A DNA stretch of 64,000 bases from an uncultured Alphaproteobacteria bacterium. GTDB lineage: Bacteria; Pseudomonadota; Alphaproteobacteria; Rhodobacterales; Rhodobacteraceae. The notes beneath the pieces are model-generated. The model worked only from the letters and a program-made list of their open reading frames with translations. It was not told the origin of the DNA and ran no database searches. A program made the translations under genes and the position numbers. Location: contig CACAMI010000004.1 in the NCBI GenBank assembly GCA_902533625.1, positions 34,973-98,972 of the forward strand. The letters are read 5' to 3'. Shown piece after piece: positions 54,196-63,456 of this stretch; position 1 is the first letter of the stretch, and each line of letters begins with the position of its first letter.

Positions 54196-54510
54196 ATGTA
54201 TAGAATGGAAGAAATAGAAGTAAAATCAATTTCAGCTGGACTAGAGAAGGTCCGAGAGAATATTGGTAAATGGGCCGAGGTTAATTTAACCAAGGACAAT
54301 AGAGTGGAGCTTTCAGCTACTCATAAAAAAAATATTATGGGCGTTAAATTTTCAAAGAGGGACATAGTGGGCTACTTGCCAGATGGGACTTCAGAAACAG
54401 TTCTTGCAGGTATAAAATCTGGAAAGAAAATAAAGGCTAGAATTTTTGATTTTGTACCGAAATTTGAGGAAGCACTGCCTACTTATAATGTTTCAATCTG
54501 GATGAATTAG
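54196..54510 (+). CDS. Small protein of unknown function
   Basis: I do not recognise this 104-residue protein. It is soluble, with balanced charge, an N-terminal helix-prone segment (ISAGLEKVRENIGKWAEV) and a beta-prone second half (IMGVKFSKRDIVGYLPDGTS, then KARIFDFVPKF). No signal peptide, membrane helix or metal motif is seen. ATG 54196 is preceded by GGAG at a good distance; ATG 54184 is an alternative that adds four residues. Its stop is two bases from the stop of the convergent enoyl-CoA hydratase gene. Codon use is like its neighbours. Confidence 0.65.
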   Translation: MYRMEEIEVKSISAGLEKVRENIGKWAEVNLTKDNRVELSATHKKNIMGVKFSKRDIVGYLPDGTSETVLAGIKSGKKIKARIFDFVPKFEEALPTYNVSIWMN

Positions 54511-54512
54511 GA

Positions 54513-55262
54513 TCAATTCTTTAAGAACTTTGAAAATGCAGCTTTAGCTTCGTCGGAGTGGAGAAGTTCAAAAAGTTTTTGTCCCTCCATGAGTATCCGA
54601 TTTTTTATCATTTCCTTAAAGGTCTGATTAATCAGTTTTTTAGTGAATGAAATTGAAGAGCTTGGTAAATTACATATTTTTTTGGCTGTTTCAGAAGTTG
54701 TTTCTAACATTTCCTTTTCTGTATCATAAATTTTGGAAACAATCCCCATATTTAGGGCCTCAGCAGGGTCGAAAGGCTCTCCTAAAAGAAGTTTTTCTTT
54801 AGCAATCAGCATGTTTGAATTTAAGGGTATCAAAATAGAAGATGCGGCTTCTGGGCAAAGGCCCAAATTAACAAACGGTAACAAAAATTTTGTATCTTTT
54901 GTGGAGTAGACAAAATCACAATGCATTAATATGGTTACTCCTATACCAATAGCTAAACCATTTACATTCGCAATTATTGGCTTTTGGAAATTACTTACCG
55001 TTTGAATAAATTTAATGACGTTTGTTTCTCTGCAGTCTACACCTTCTGGTATACTAACAAAATCGTTAATATCATTCCCAGCTGTGAATACTTCACCTTG
55101 ACCCTTCAAAATAACCAGTCGAATTTTACTGTCATCTGAAGCGCGATCGAAGCATTCTTTTAGATTGCCGTACATTTCTGATGTTAAAGAATTTTTTTTC
55201 TCAGGCCTGTTGATAATGATTTCTGCCAGATTATCTCTGGCTAAATATTTAATATTTCTCAT
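54513..55262 (-). CDS. Enoyl-CoA hydratase/isomerase family protein
   Basis: A crotonase-fold protein of 249 residues. The start RNIKYLARDNLAEIIINRPEKKNSL is typical, as are the oxyanion-hole segments GEVFTAGNDINDFVS (about 57-71) and ANVNGLAIGIGVTILMHCDFVYS (about 99-121). The protein is on the short side of the family and several crotonase functions (hydratase, isomerase, hydrolase) are possible. It lies 35 bases after the AidB-like acyl-CoA dehydrogenase gene, probably in one operon, which suggests successive steps of acyl-CoA breakdown. Confidence 0.87.
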   Translation of the reverse strand: MRNIKYLARDNLAEIIINRPEKKNSLTSEMYGNLKECFDRASDDSKIRLVILKGQGEVFTAGNDINDFVSIPEGVDCRETNVIKFIQTVSNFQKPIIANVNGLAIGIGVTILMHCDFVYSTKDTKFLLPFVNLGLCPEAASSILIPLNSNMLIAKEKLLLGEPFDPAEALNMGIVSKIYDTEKEMLETTSETAKKICNLPSSSISFTKKLINQTFKEMIKNRILMEGQKLFELLHSDEAKAAFSKFLKN

Positions 55263-55297
55263 TGGAATTTCCTATTTGATTGGTAAAAGAAATTATT

Positions 55298-56968
55298 TTA
55301 TAGACAATAAGCGCGCTCAATTATTGAATCAAAATCGGTTTCAGCAGGTAAAGTACCAAAAGCCCCACAATATTGGTTATTTAGTCTTGAGGCGCAGAAT
55401 GCTTCGGCAACTTCTTTGGATGAATGCTTTATAAGTAGGGCACCCTGAAGTCCCAAAGCCATCATTTGAGTGATTTTCCTCATACTGACTTCTAATGTAT
55501 TTTTGCTTTCAAGAAGAGATTCAAGCCTATCACATAATCTGTCAAGCCTATCATCGGCGCCATAGGCAGATTTAATTTCTTTGATTAAAACTTGACCCGA
55601 TAATGCATCTTTAGTGATAGCTCTTAAAACATCTAGAGCCATTACATTTCCAGGGCCCTCCCAAATACTATTTAGCGGAACCTCTCTATAAAGTCTTGGC
55701 ATAATGCTTTCCTCTATATAACCTATACCGCCATGGCACTCTAAAGCTTCATAAACTAGAAAAGGGGCTCTTTTGCATATCCAATATTTGGCAATTGCAG
55801 TTCCTATTCTTGCAAAAGATTTTTCCTCTTCATTATGTTCAGAATTATCTATAGATGAAGCTACCCGCATCCCTAAAGCTAAGGCTGCTTCTGTTTCTAT
55901 AGCCATATCTGAAATCACGTTTTGCATTAAAGGCTGCTGGATAAGTCTTTTCTGAAATGCGCTTCTGTTTGAAACATGATGTATTGCTTGTATTAATGCT
56001 TGCCTCATAATTCCAGCAGATGACATAGCACAGTAGATACGGTTGCCAGTTACCATGTCCATAATGGTTCGAATACCTCTGCCTTCCTCTCCCACCATCA
56101 CGCCATAAGTATCTTTAAATTCCATTTCTGTAGAGGCATTTGATCTATTTCCTAGCTTGTCCTTAATGCGCTGAATATTGAGAGAATTTCTAGTACCATC
56201 TGGTTTCCATCTAGGCACTAGAAAGCAAGATATGCCATAAACTTCCGTTTTTGCTAATACTAAGAAGGCATCACACATGGGTGCTGAACAGAAAAATTTA
56301 TGCCCGGTGATAAGGTATTCTTGAGATATACCTTGCTTTGCTCCTAAAGGCCTAGCGCATGTAGTATTTGCCCGGACATCAGAGCCACCTTGTTTTTCAG
56401 TCATAAACATTCCAATGAGATTACCTGTTTTCTCTTCTATTGGGATGTCTCTGCTATCGTATGAAGTAGATAAAATTCCTGGCATCCACTTCTTCTCAAT
56501 TTCTGGTGTACTTTTAAGAGATGGTGTAACAGAATAGGCCATTGCCATAGGACACATTATCCCACCTTCGGGCTGGCAAAACATATAGATTAAAGCTGCA
56601 TTTACCACATGACTTCCTTCCTTTTTATGACGCCATGCAAAATTATGAACTTCACTTGATACAGCTAAATCTAGCAATTCATGATATGCAGGATGGAACT
56701 CTACTTGATTAATCCGCATCCCATATTTATCAAAAATCTTTAACTCAGGAATATATTTGTTTGCTTTATCAGCTTTATCAAAAACTTTCTGAGATCCTAC
56801 TGACTTACCAATGTTTTTTAGCTTTTCGATAGCCCATCCACCACCCAAAATATTTGTCCAGTCTTTAAGGGCTCTATCGTTTTCCCATAAATCCTGATCT
56901 CCTAGATAAGACGGCACATTGAATACTTCATGTGTTTCCAGCTTGTTACTTGGATTCTTTGGTAGCAT
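55298..56968 (-). CDS. AidB-like acyl-CoA dehydrogenase
   Basis: A flavoprotein of 556 residues that follows E. coli AidB closely along its length: an N-terminal THEVFNVPSYLGDQDLW (12-28), GMFMTEKQGGSDVRANTT (about 190-207), LKDKLGNRSNAS-like motif (here IKDKLGNRSNAST) and the C-terminal MEALECHGGIGY-like helix (here YEALECHGGIGYIEES) with PLNSIWEGPGN. AidB relatives are acyl-CoA dehydrogenases with weak isovaleryl-CoA activity and DNA binding in E. coli. Here, the pairing with an enoyl-CoA hydratase points to acyl-CoA metabolism over a DNA-repair role. The start is ATG after GGAGAGG. Confidence 0.9.
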   Translation of the reverse strand: MLPKNPSNKLETHEVFNVPSYLGDQDLWENDRALKDWTNILGGGWAIEKLKNIGKSVGSQKVFDKADKANKYIPELKIFDKYGMRINQVEFHPAYHELLDLAVSSEVHNFAWRHKKEGSHVVNAALIYMFCQPEGGIMCPMAMAYSVTPSLKSTPEIEKKWMPGILSTSYDSRDIPIEEKTGNLIGMFMTEKQGGSDVRANTTCARPLGAKQGISQEYLITGHKFFCSAPMCDAFLVLAKTEVYGISCFLVPRWKPDGTRNSLNIQRIKDKLGNRSNASTEMEFKDTYGVMVGEEGRGIRTIMDMVTGNRIYCAMSSAGIMRQALIQAIHHVSNRSAFQKRLIQQPLMQNVISDMAIETEAALALGMRVASSIDNSEHNEEEKSFARIGTAIAKYWICKRAPFLVYEALECHGGIGYIEESIMPRLYREVPLNSIWEGPGNVMALDVLRAITKDALSGQVLIKEIKSAYGADDRLDRLCDRLESLLESKNTLEVSMRKITQMMALGLQGALLIKHSSKEVAEAFCASRLNNQYCGAFGTLPAETDFDSIIERAYCL

Positions 56969-57105
56969 AATTATGCCTCTCCTATTATAAGTTCAATATA
57001 TCGTTAAGTGAAAATCTCTTTCAAGGGTTCGTTGTGTTAAACTTATTCTTATCTTAGAATGAGGCAACAGAAAAATCATTAATTCGTTCATTTTCAGGGG
57101 AAAAT

Positions 57106-59082
57106 TTGGAACATAGGAAAGTACTTTGGCGGCCTTCAGAGGAAAGAGTAAATTCTTCTTCCATGAAGAAATATATGAATTGGTTGCATGAAAACCATTC
57201 ATTGGAGTTTTCAAGTTATGATGAATTTTGGAATTGGAGTATTAATGATTTAAATTTTTTTTGGCAAACCATTTGGGATTATTTTGAGCTAAAATCTGAA
57301 ACTAAATTTGATAAAATTCTTGAAGAGGAAAAAATGCCTGGTGCTTGCTGGTTTCCTGGCGCTAGTATTAACTTTGTAGATGAAATCTTCCGGCACGCTG
57401 ATAAATTCCCCGATAAGCTGTCAGTTTCAAGTGTTTCTGAAACCTTTGGGGAAGAAACACTTACTTGGGCGGAGTTAAAAACAAAGACCGGATCTTTGGC
57501 GGCGGAATTAAGGCGACTAGGTATAAAAAAAGGTGATAGGGTGGTGGCAGTGTTACCTAATACACCTCACGCCCTAATTTCCTTTTATGCAACGGCTAGC
57601 ATTGGAGCAATATGGTCTCTTTGTGCTCCAGATATGGGTGAGGTTGCAATTTTAGATAGATTTAGGCAAATCGAGCCAAAAATTCTAATTTGTCAAAGTG
57701 GATACATTTATGCTGAGAAATTTATAGATAAAACTATAGCAATTAAAAACTTAATTCGTGAACTACCATCCTTAAAAAATACAATCGTTGTAAAGGTGCC
57801 AAATCATAAGATAATAGATGGGGTTTCAAATTGGGATCTTATCACAAATACAGTTGAGGAGGTAAAGGTTGAAATTGTACCTTTTAATCACCCGTTATGG
57901 ATAGTTTATTCATCTGGAACCACAGGTAATCCAAAACCCATAGTTCATGGGCATGGTGGAATTATAGTTGAGATGACGAAGCAGTCACTACACATGGATC
58001 TAGATGATCAGGACCATTTTTGTTGGCTTACCTCATCGGGTTGGATAATGTGGAATGTACAATCTATGGCACTTTTGAGAGGCAGTTCTGTGGCCATGTT
58101 CGATTTTGCTCCTAATCATCCTGATATGATGGAAGTTTGGAGAAGAGTTGATGCAGAAAAGCTAACTTACTTTGGCGCGGGCGCTGCATTTTTTTCATCG
58201 TGCATGAAGATGGGCATTGAACCCAAGAAGAAATTAAAGTTCAACCAATTAAGATCTATAGGGTCAACTGGTTCGCCTTTAAGTCCAGAGGGATACAGGT
58301 GGATTTATGATAGTGTAAAAAGTGATGTTTGGTTGGCTCCTATTTCTGGCGGCACCGATTTAGCAGGAGCATTTGTGTTGGGAAATCCTATGGATGAGGT
58401 GAGAGAAGGAGAGATGCAAGCTCGATCATTAGGGTGCGCAGTTCAGGCCTTTGATGAAGCTGGCAATTCCGTTGTGGGGCAAGTTGGTGAACTAGTTTGC
58501 ACTAAACCTTTGCCATCAATGCCTCTTTATTTTTGGGGAGATGATGGAAACAAAAGATTGATAGAAAGTTATTTTGATACGTATCCCGAGATTTGGAAGC
58601 ATGGTGATTGGATAGAGTTTACAAATAATGGCGGGTCAATAATTTATGGCAGATCAGATGCCACCATAAATAGGAAAGGCCTTCGTCTTGGATCCTCCGA
58701 GATTTATCGAGCTGTTGAGTCGCTGAATGAAATAGAGGATAGTCTTGTTATAGATCTAGAATATTTAGGTAGAGAAAGTTTTATGGTTCTTTTCGTAGTG
58801 ACTAGTAAACTTTATGATTTCTCTGACGCTCTAAAAGAGAAGATTAACTCGAGTATAAAAAGCTCCATATCTGCAAGATTTCTTCCCAATGAGATAGTTG
58901 AAATTAAAGAGGTGCCAAGAACATTATCTGGTAAGAAGCTAGAAGTACCCGTGAAAAAATTATTGCTTGGCGGCGACCCTATAAAGGTAGTTAATAGAGA
59001 CTCGATGGCCAATCCGTTGAGCTTTGATTTTTTTGTTGAATACATGGATTCATGGCCAAAAAGAAATATAGATAAAAATTAA
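57106..59082 (+). CDS. aacS: Acetoacetyl-CoA synthetase
   Basis: An acyl-adenylate ligase that activates acetoacetate to acetoacetyl-CoA. The 658-residue length and the N-terminal segment WNWSINDLNFFWQTIWDYF (41-59) with MPGACWFPGASINF (77-90) mark the AacS branch of the acetyl-CoA synthetase family. The AMP-binding motif YSSGTTGNPKPIVHG (268-282) and the C-terminal SGRSDATINRKGLRLGSSEIY-like block (here YGRSDATINRKGLRLG) are intact, and the catalytic lysine lies in LSGKKLEVPVKK near residue 610. The start is TTG after AGGGGA. It is divergent from the AidB-like gene and may feed ketone-body or polyhydroxybutyrate pathways. Confidence 0.95.
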   Translation: MEHRKVLWRPSEERVNSSSMKKYMNWLHENHSLEFSSYDEFWNWSINDLNFFWQTIWDYFELKSETKFDKILEEEKMPGACWFPGASINFVDEIFRHADKFPDKLSVSSVSETFGEETLTWAELKTKTGSLAAELRRLGIKKGDRVVAVLPNTPHALISFYATASIGAIWSLCAPDMGEVAILDRFRQIEPKILICQSGYIYAEKFIDKTIAIKNLIRELPSLKNTIVVKVPNHKIIDGVSNWDLITNTVEEVKVEIVPFNHPLWIVYSSGTTGNPKPIVHGHGGIIVEMTKQSLHMDLDDQDHFCWLTSSGWIMWNVQSMALLRGSSVAMFDFAPNHPDMMEVWRRVDAEKLTYFGAGAAFFSSCMKMGIEPKKKLKFNQLRSIGSTGSPLSPEGYRWIYDSVKSDVWLAPISGGTDLAGAFVLGNPMDEVREGEMQARSLGCAVQAFDEAGNSVVGQVGELVCTKPLPSMPLYFWGDDGNKRLIESYFDTYPEIWKHGDWIEFTNNGGSIIYGRSDATINRKGLRLGSSEIYRAVESLNEIEDSLVIDLEYLGRESFMVLFVVTSKLYDFSDALKEKINSSIKSSISARFLPNEIVEIKEVPRTLSGKKLEVPVKKLLLGGDPIKVVNRDSMANPLSFDFFVEYMDSWPKRNIDKN

Positions 59083-59097
59083 TATACGAAGCATCCC

Positions 59098-59952
59098 TCA
59101 TTTTTGTAAAATCTTATCATACAATTCAGGTCGTCTATCTCTAAAAAGTCCCCAACTAGCTCGACTGATCCGAATTTCATCAATATTGAAAGAGTGAAGA
59201 ATTGTGCCTTCACTTTCATCATCACATTCGCACTTAATTTCACCAGTTTCGTCAGAAATAAACGAATGTCCATAAAATATCATTTTGGTATTGTCTGCGA
59301 TCTCTTTACCTATTCTATTACTAGCAATTATTGGTGTCATATTAGCTGCCGCATGTCCTTGCATGGTTCGCTGCCAATGCTTTAAAGAATTTAAATTTGG
59401 ATCTTGTGGCTCACTTCCGATAGCGGTTGGGTAAAATATTAAATCAGCTCCCATTAAGGCCATTGAGCGAGCACATTCGGGAAACCATTGATCCCAGCAA
59501 ATTCCTATGCCTATGCATCCATAAGTCGTCTCCCAAACCTTAAAGCCCGTATTTCCTGGGCTGAAATAAAACTTTTCCTGATAGCCAGGTCCCTGTGGAA
59601 TATGAGATTTTCTGTATATGCCCTTATAGTTGCCGTCGGCGTCTATAATCATAACAGAATTAAAATAAGAGTTTTTATCTCGCTCAAAAAAACTTATAGG
59701 AAGAACTACTTTCAATTTTTTAGCTAAATTAGAGAATTTTTCAAGATATGGGTGCTCTGAAACTTCATTAGCCAGAGCAAAATATTTATCCTTTTGCTCA
59801 GGGCAAAAGTAGGGAGTAGAAAATAACTCTTGAAGCAGAATTATATTTGCCCCTCTTTCCGCTGCTTCGTGTATTAGGTTTTCAGCCTTGTTCAGGTTTT
59901 CTGATTGGTCCCAAGTGCACTCCATCTGAGTGGCGGCTACATTAACAATCAT
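59098..59952 (-). CDS. aguB: N-carbamoylputrescine amidase
   Basis: A nitrilase-superfamily enzyme of 284 residues that hydrolyses N-carbamoylputrescine to putrescine, CO2 and ammonia in the cytosol. The Glu-Lys-Cys triad is E42 (LLQELF), K115 (YRKSHIPQGPGY) and C152 (GICWDQWFPE). The segments FYFSPGNTGFKVW and IGSEPQDPNLNSLKHWQR match AguB over other nitrilases. The start overlaps the end of the acetylpolyamine amidohydrolase gene by four bases, so the two are coupled. Confidence 0.93.
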   Translation of the reverse strand: MIVNVAATQMECTWDQSENLNKAENLIHEAAERGANIILLQELFSTPYFCPEQKDKYFALANEVSEHPYLEKFSNLAKKLKVVLPISFFERDKNSYFNSVMIIDADGNYKGIYRKSHIPQGPGYQEKFYFSPGNTGFKVWETTYGCIGIGICWDQWFPECARSMALMGADLIFYPTAIGSEPQDPNLNSLKHWQRTMQGHAAANMTPIIASNRIGKEIADNTKMIFYGHSFISDETGEIKCECDDESEGTILHSFNIDEIRISRASWGLFRDRRPELYDKILQK

Positions 59953-61001
59953 CTTTCTTCAAACCCAATTAAAGTATTTACAGTATTTATTCCAATTTCC
60001 TCGATTGCATAACCACCTTCCATCACAAATAATGTAGGTAGTTTTATTCCTTTTATTCTTTTTCCCATATCAATAAAATCTTCGCTATTAAGTTTAAAGA
60101 AACTAATGGGGTCATTTTTAAACGTATCCACCCCAAGAGAGAGTATCAATGCATCAGCTCTAAACTCAGCAATTTTTTTTGTAGCCTCATTTAATGCAGA
60201 GCTCCATGAACCATAACTGGTATTCGGAGGCATAGGAAAGTTAAAGTTATAGCCATCTCCATCTCCGGTACCTGTTTCGTTTTCATAACCTAGAAAATGT
60301 GGAAAAGCATCTTTAGGGTCCCCATGAAGGGATAAAAACATAACATCCGAACGATCATAAAATATATCTTGAGTTCCATTTCCATGATGAAAATCAACAT
60401 CCAATATAGCAACTCTTTTGGCACCGTTGTCCAAAAAATATTGTGCTGATATGGCAGCATTATTTATAAAACAGTATCCACCGTATTGATTTTTTGAAGC
60501 ATGATGGCCTGGTGGTCTGCAAAGGGAAAAGATAGCATTAGATGTTTCAGAAACTATTTTCGCTCCAGTTAATGCGACGCTTGCCGATGAAATTGCTGCC
60601 TCAAATGTACCTTTTGAAATCGATGTTTCTGAGGCTAGGCAATAATATCCAAGCTCCCCTTCAATAAATGTTGGGATTTCTTCTGATGGCATAGATCTTG
60701 ATGGCCACACACTAGGAATGGCTTCACCTTTGAACCCACTTTTAACCCAATCTCCCCAAGCTCTTTCCAGAAAGGAAATGTAATTTTTATCATGGATCTT
60801 CGTGATAATATCGGTATCGCAAAATGAAGGCTCAGATATTTCTCCAACTTTTTTATCTTCAATAGAACTAATTATATAATCCATTCTTTCCAGGCATTCG
60901 AAAGGTCGCACAAGTTGACCTCCATAAAGTTCAGTTTGAGAGTTTCGTAATTTATGCTTTTGTGAGAAGATTGTTTTCATATTGAAGTTTAGCAAATCCA
61001 T
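59949..61001 (-). CDS. Acetylpolyamine amidohydrolase (HDAC-like)
   Basis: A histone-deacetylase-fold zinc enzyme, 350 residues, that removes acetyl groups from acetylputrescine and similar amines. The N-terminal MKTIFSQKHKLRNSQTELYG start is characteristic of acetylpolyamine amidohydrolases. Catalytic features are H166-H167 (RPPGHH), zinc ligands D203 and H205 (DVDFHHGNGTQ), D292 and the active-site tyrosine Y331 (MEGGYA). The upstream ATG at 61001 adds seven residues to the family-like start at 60980. It lies between the C45 hydrolase gene and aguB, with potA-potB just beyond. Confidence 0.93.
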   Translation of the reverse strand: MDLLNFNMKTIFSQKHKLRNSQTELYGGQLVRPFECLERMDYIISSIEDKKVGEISEPSFCDTDIITKIHDKNYISFLERAWGDWVKSGFKGEAIPSVWPSRSMPSEEIPTFIEGELGYYCLASETSISKGTFEAAISSASVALTGAKIVSETSNAIFSLCRPPGHHASKNQYGGYCFINNAAISAQYFLDNGAKRVAILDVDFHHGNGTQDIFYDRSDVMFLSLHGDPKDAFPHFLGYENETGTGDGDGYNFNFPMPPNTSYGSWSSALNEATKKIAEFRADALILSLGVDTFKNDPISFFKLNSEDFIDMGKRIKGIKLPTLFVMEGGYAIEEIGINTVNTLIGFEER

Positions 61002-61084
61002 TTTAGAAATAGAACAAAAAAATTCATCGTTAAATCCTTTGTGTATTGTTCATTCGACATTTCCCTGTTTATGAGTTGTGAGGT

Positions 61085-62194
61085 TTATCCGGTTAACCAA
61101 TACTCTTGAAAATTTTTATTCAATGCAGGGAAAGGTGCTATCTCCATTAACCCTTTCTTTGGCTGCATTATAATCATAGCAACAGTAGCGCCGGGATCGG
61201 TCACATTTTCCGTATAAGGAGGGATACAAACACTATAAGGTGCCCCAAATTTATCAAAAAATGCATTCTTTAAATCCTTAACCTTGAGTTTCTGATTTCT
61301 ACTTAGCAAACATTCTTTAACTCTGTAATCACGATAAAAACTGTCTGGTGACCAAGAAATTCCTGTATCTCTTAATTTTGATAGAGCGGCCGTGTGTTTC
61401 CAATGGTTGGCATGGACAATCAGACCGTTCTTATCAGGTAGTATTGCAAAGCTTTCATCGGGTGCGCATTCAAAGTTAATTCCCATTCCTTCCGAAGAAG
61501 CAATAATCATGTTATTGGCTCCAGATTTTTTTGTTGTCGCAACAAACCTTATTGCGTCCGAATAATAAGTGCATTCCAGAGCTCTTCTTCTTATGAATGG
61601 CAGTGGTATTCCTAAATTCTTATAATCGCGATCACAATTTAGATAATTAGCAGTTATTGATATTCCCATTGAGTTTAGCCCACTACGTGCTAGGGCACCT
61701 GCCTCAGTGAAGGTCAACAGGTCTGGACCGTCATTTCTCAAAATACGCAAGACGATACAATTATCAATACATTCCTGCTTCCAATCCCAATTTTGACCGT
61801 GAATTATTTGTCCAGTTTCGGATAGTTTTGGCATTATTAAAGCGCTAGTGCATCCATCTGAATTTGTATCAACAAAAGTTTCATTTTGCTCAGCTAATTT
61901 AAGAATTTCAGTTCGGGCATTGATTAGCATTATTTCACCAAGATTTACTGAAGCTCCCTTGGCAATCCCTTTCATTTCCTCTATCAAATCGGGAGCCCAG
62001 TCTTTGAGCATAGGTAAAAAACTATTGGCTAAATCTAAAATTTTATCTTTGCCCAATCCTAAATCCCTAAGGCTATCCGAATAAATATCGATTGAAGCAG
62101 AGATCCTTTGCTTTGCTTGCTCTCCGTATTGCAAGCCTCTTTTTAAGGGAGTTCCAGAAATTTCAATTAGAGGAAAATTTTCGAGCTTTTTCAT
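61085..62194 (-). CDS. C45-family Ntn hydrolase (acyltransferase-like)
   Basis: A 369-residue protein of the family that includes fungal isopenicillin N acyltransferase. The predicted N-terminal nucleophile is C115 in NSDGCTSALIM, which becomes the new N-terminus after self-cleavage; the following GQIIHGQNWDWKQE (126-139) and FTEAGALARSGLNSMGIS motifs are typical. Bacterial members hydrolyse or form amide bonds of uncertain substrates. Co-location with two polyamine hydrolases suggests an acylated or conjugated polyamine as substrate, but that is inference. No signal peptide is seen. The start is ATG; an 83-base gap separates it from the next gene. Confidence 0.85.
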   Translation of the reverse strand: MKKLENFPLIEISGTPLKRGLQYGEQAKQRISASIDIYSDSLRDLGLGKDKILDLANSFLPMLKDWAPDLIEEMKGIAKGASVNLGEIMLINARTEILKLAEQNETFVDTNSDGCTSALIMPKLSETGQIIHGQNWDWKQECIDNCIVLRILRNDGPDLLTFTEAGALARSGLNSMGISITANYLNCDRDYKNLGIPLPFIRRRALECTYYSDAIRFVATTKKSGANNMIIASSEGMGINFECAPDESFAILPDKNGLIVHANHWKHTAALSKLRDTGISWSPDSFYRDYRVKECLLSRNQKLKVKDLKNAFFDKFGAPYSVCIPPYTENVTDPGATVAMIIMQPKKGLMEIAPFPALNKNFQEYWLTG

Positions 62195-62360
62195 CTTAGG
62201 TGCCAGTAGATAGGAGTAGTTTGATTACATATTCTAACCTAATATATCATATTCTTGGTTTTTATCACTCTTGCAAATCTTTGATTAGTATGGAAGCATA
62301 AAGTTAAGTTTAATAAGTAGTGTTTAGAGGTGCTGAAGAAAATACGAGGCTAATAGGTTT

Positions 62361-63440
62361 ATGAACAACATTAATGAATCAATTAATATTCAAAATGTTC
62401 TGAAAATCTACAAGAGTGAAACTGATGTTTATGCTCTTAATGATGTGTCATTGGTGGTTCAGGAGAACGAGTTTTTCACTTTATTAGGGCCTTCAGGTTG
62501 TGGAAAGACAACATTGCTAAGATTGATAGCTGGTTTTGAACATCCAACAAGTGGTACAATCTTACTCAACAAAAAGGACCTTTCACTACTTCCCCCAAAT
62601 AAAAGACCAGTTAACACAGTTTTCCAAAGTTATGCACTATTTCCCCACATGACTGTCGGAGGAAATATTGCTTTTGGTCTGGAAATGTTAGGTTGGTCTA
62701 AAGAGAATGTTTCCAAAGCTGTGGATGAAATGTTGGCTCTAGTTAAGATGGAAGAGTTGAAAAATAGAAGGCCTTCTGAGATATCTGGAGGACAGCAGCA
62801 ACGTGTTGCCCTTGCTAGAGCATTAGCTCCAAAGCCTGAGGTTCTTCTGTTAGATGAGCCTCTTTCAGCACTAGATCTGAAATTAAGAAAACAAATGCAA
62901 ATCGAGCTAAAACGACTTCAATCTGAAACTGGTATAACTTTTGTGTTTGTGACCCACGATCAGGAAGAGGCACTTACGATGTCTGATCGAATTGCAGTTA
63001 TGGATAAAGGTAAAATTCTGCAGTTCGGGACGCCTCGGGAAATTTATCATCACCCTGAAAATAGGTTTGTAGCTAATTTTATTGGTGACAGTAATTTTTT
63101 ATCTGCCACTATTGAGGAAGAACATGCTATACTTTCTGATGGCACAAAATTAGCCTTATCCAGCAAAAATAGTTCAGCTAATATTGGAAAAAGATCTATC
63201 TTGATAAGACCTGAGCATGTCCAAATGGTGAAATCAAATGGCAATAATGGATCTTTCCAAGGGAAGATAAGTAATATTGTTTACTTTGGTACAGATACTC
63301 ATTTTCATCTAGAGCTGAAAAATGGAGATGAGTTTACTATTAGAAAACAAAATGCGCCCGATGGAGGTAAGGAATTCGAAATAGGTGCAACCGTTGAGCT
63401 AAGAATTGACAAAGGTGCAATTCAAATTCTAAGGGATTGA
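62361..63440 (+). CDS. potA: Spermidine/putrescine ABC transporter ATPase
   Basis: The 359-residue ATPase has Walker A GPSGCGKTT (43-51), Q-loop VFQSYALFPHM, signature EISGGQQQRVALARAL and Walker B VLLLDEPLSALD, plus a C-terminal TOBE domain (about 260-355) of the PotA/MalK/CysA type. The following gene is a PotB-like permease, and the divergent neighbours act on polyamines, which supports putrescine/spermidine over other substrates. The start is ATG after a weak site; the 166-base gap before it likely holds divergent promoters. Confidence 0.92.
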   Translation: MNNINESINIQNVLKIYKSETDVYALNDVSLVVQENEFFTLLGPSGCGKTTLLRLIAGFEHPTSGTILLNKKDLSLLPPNKRPVNTVFQSYALFPHMTVGGNIAFGLEMLGWSKENVSKAVDEMLALVKMEELKNRRPSEISGGQQQRVALARALAPKPEVLLLDEPLSALDLKLRKQMQIELKRLQSETGITFVFVTHDQEEALTMSDRIAVMDKGKILQFGTPREIYHHPENRFVANFIGDSNFLSATIEEEHAILSDGTKLALSSKNSSANIGKRSILIRPEHVQMVKSNGNNGSFQGKISNIVYFGTDTHFHLELKNGDEFTIRKQNAPDGGKEFEIGATVELRIDKGAIQILRD

Positions 63441-63456
63441 TAATAGGATTATTATA

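Noticed and set aside
55298..56968. Assignment as DmdC (methylmercaptopropionyl-CoA dehydrogenase)
   Set aside because: DMSP catabolism is suggested by dmdA, but the motifs along the protein follow AidB, which differs from the DmdC branch of acyl-CoA dehydrogenases.
59098..59952. Nitrilase-superfamily gene as the missing amidase partner of nitrile hydratase
   Set aside because: It sits 27 kb away, is coupled to the acetylpolyamine gene, and its motifs match N-carbamoylputrescine amidase.
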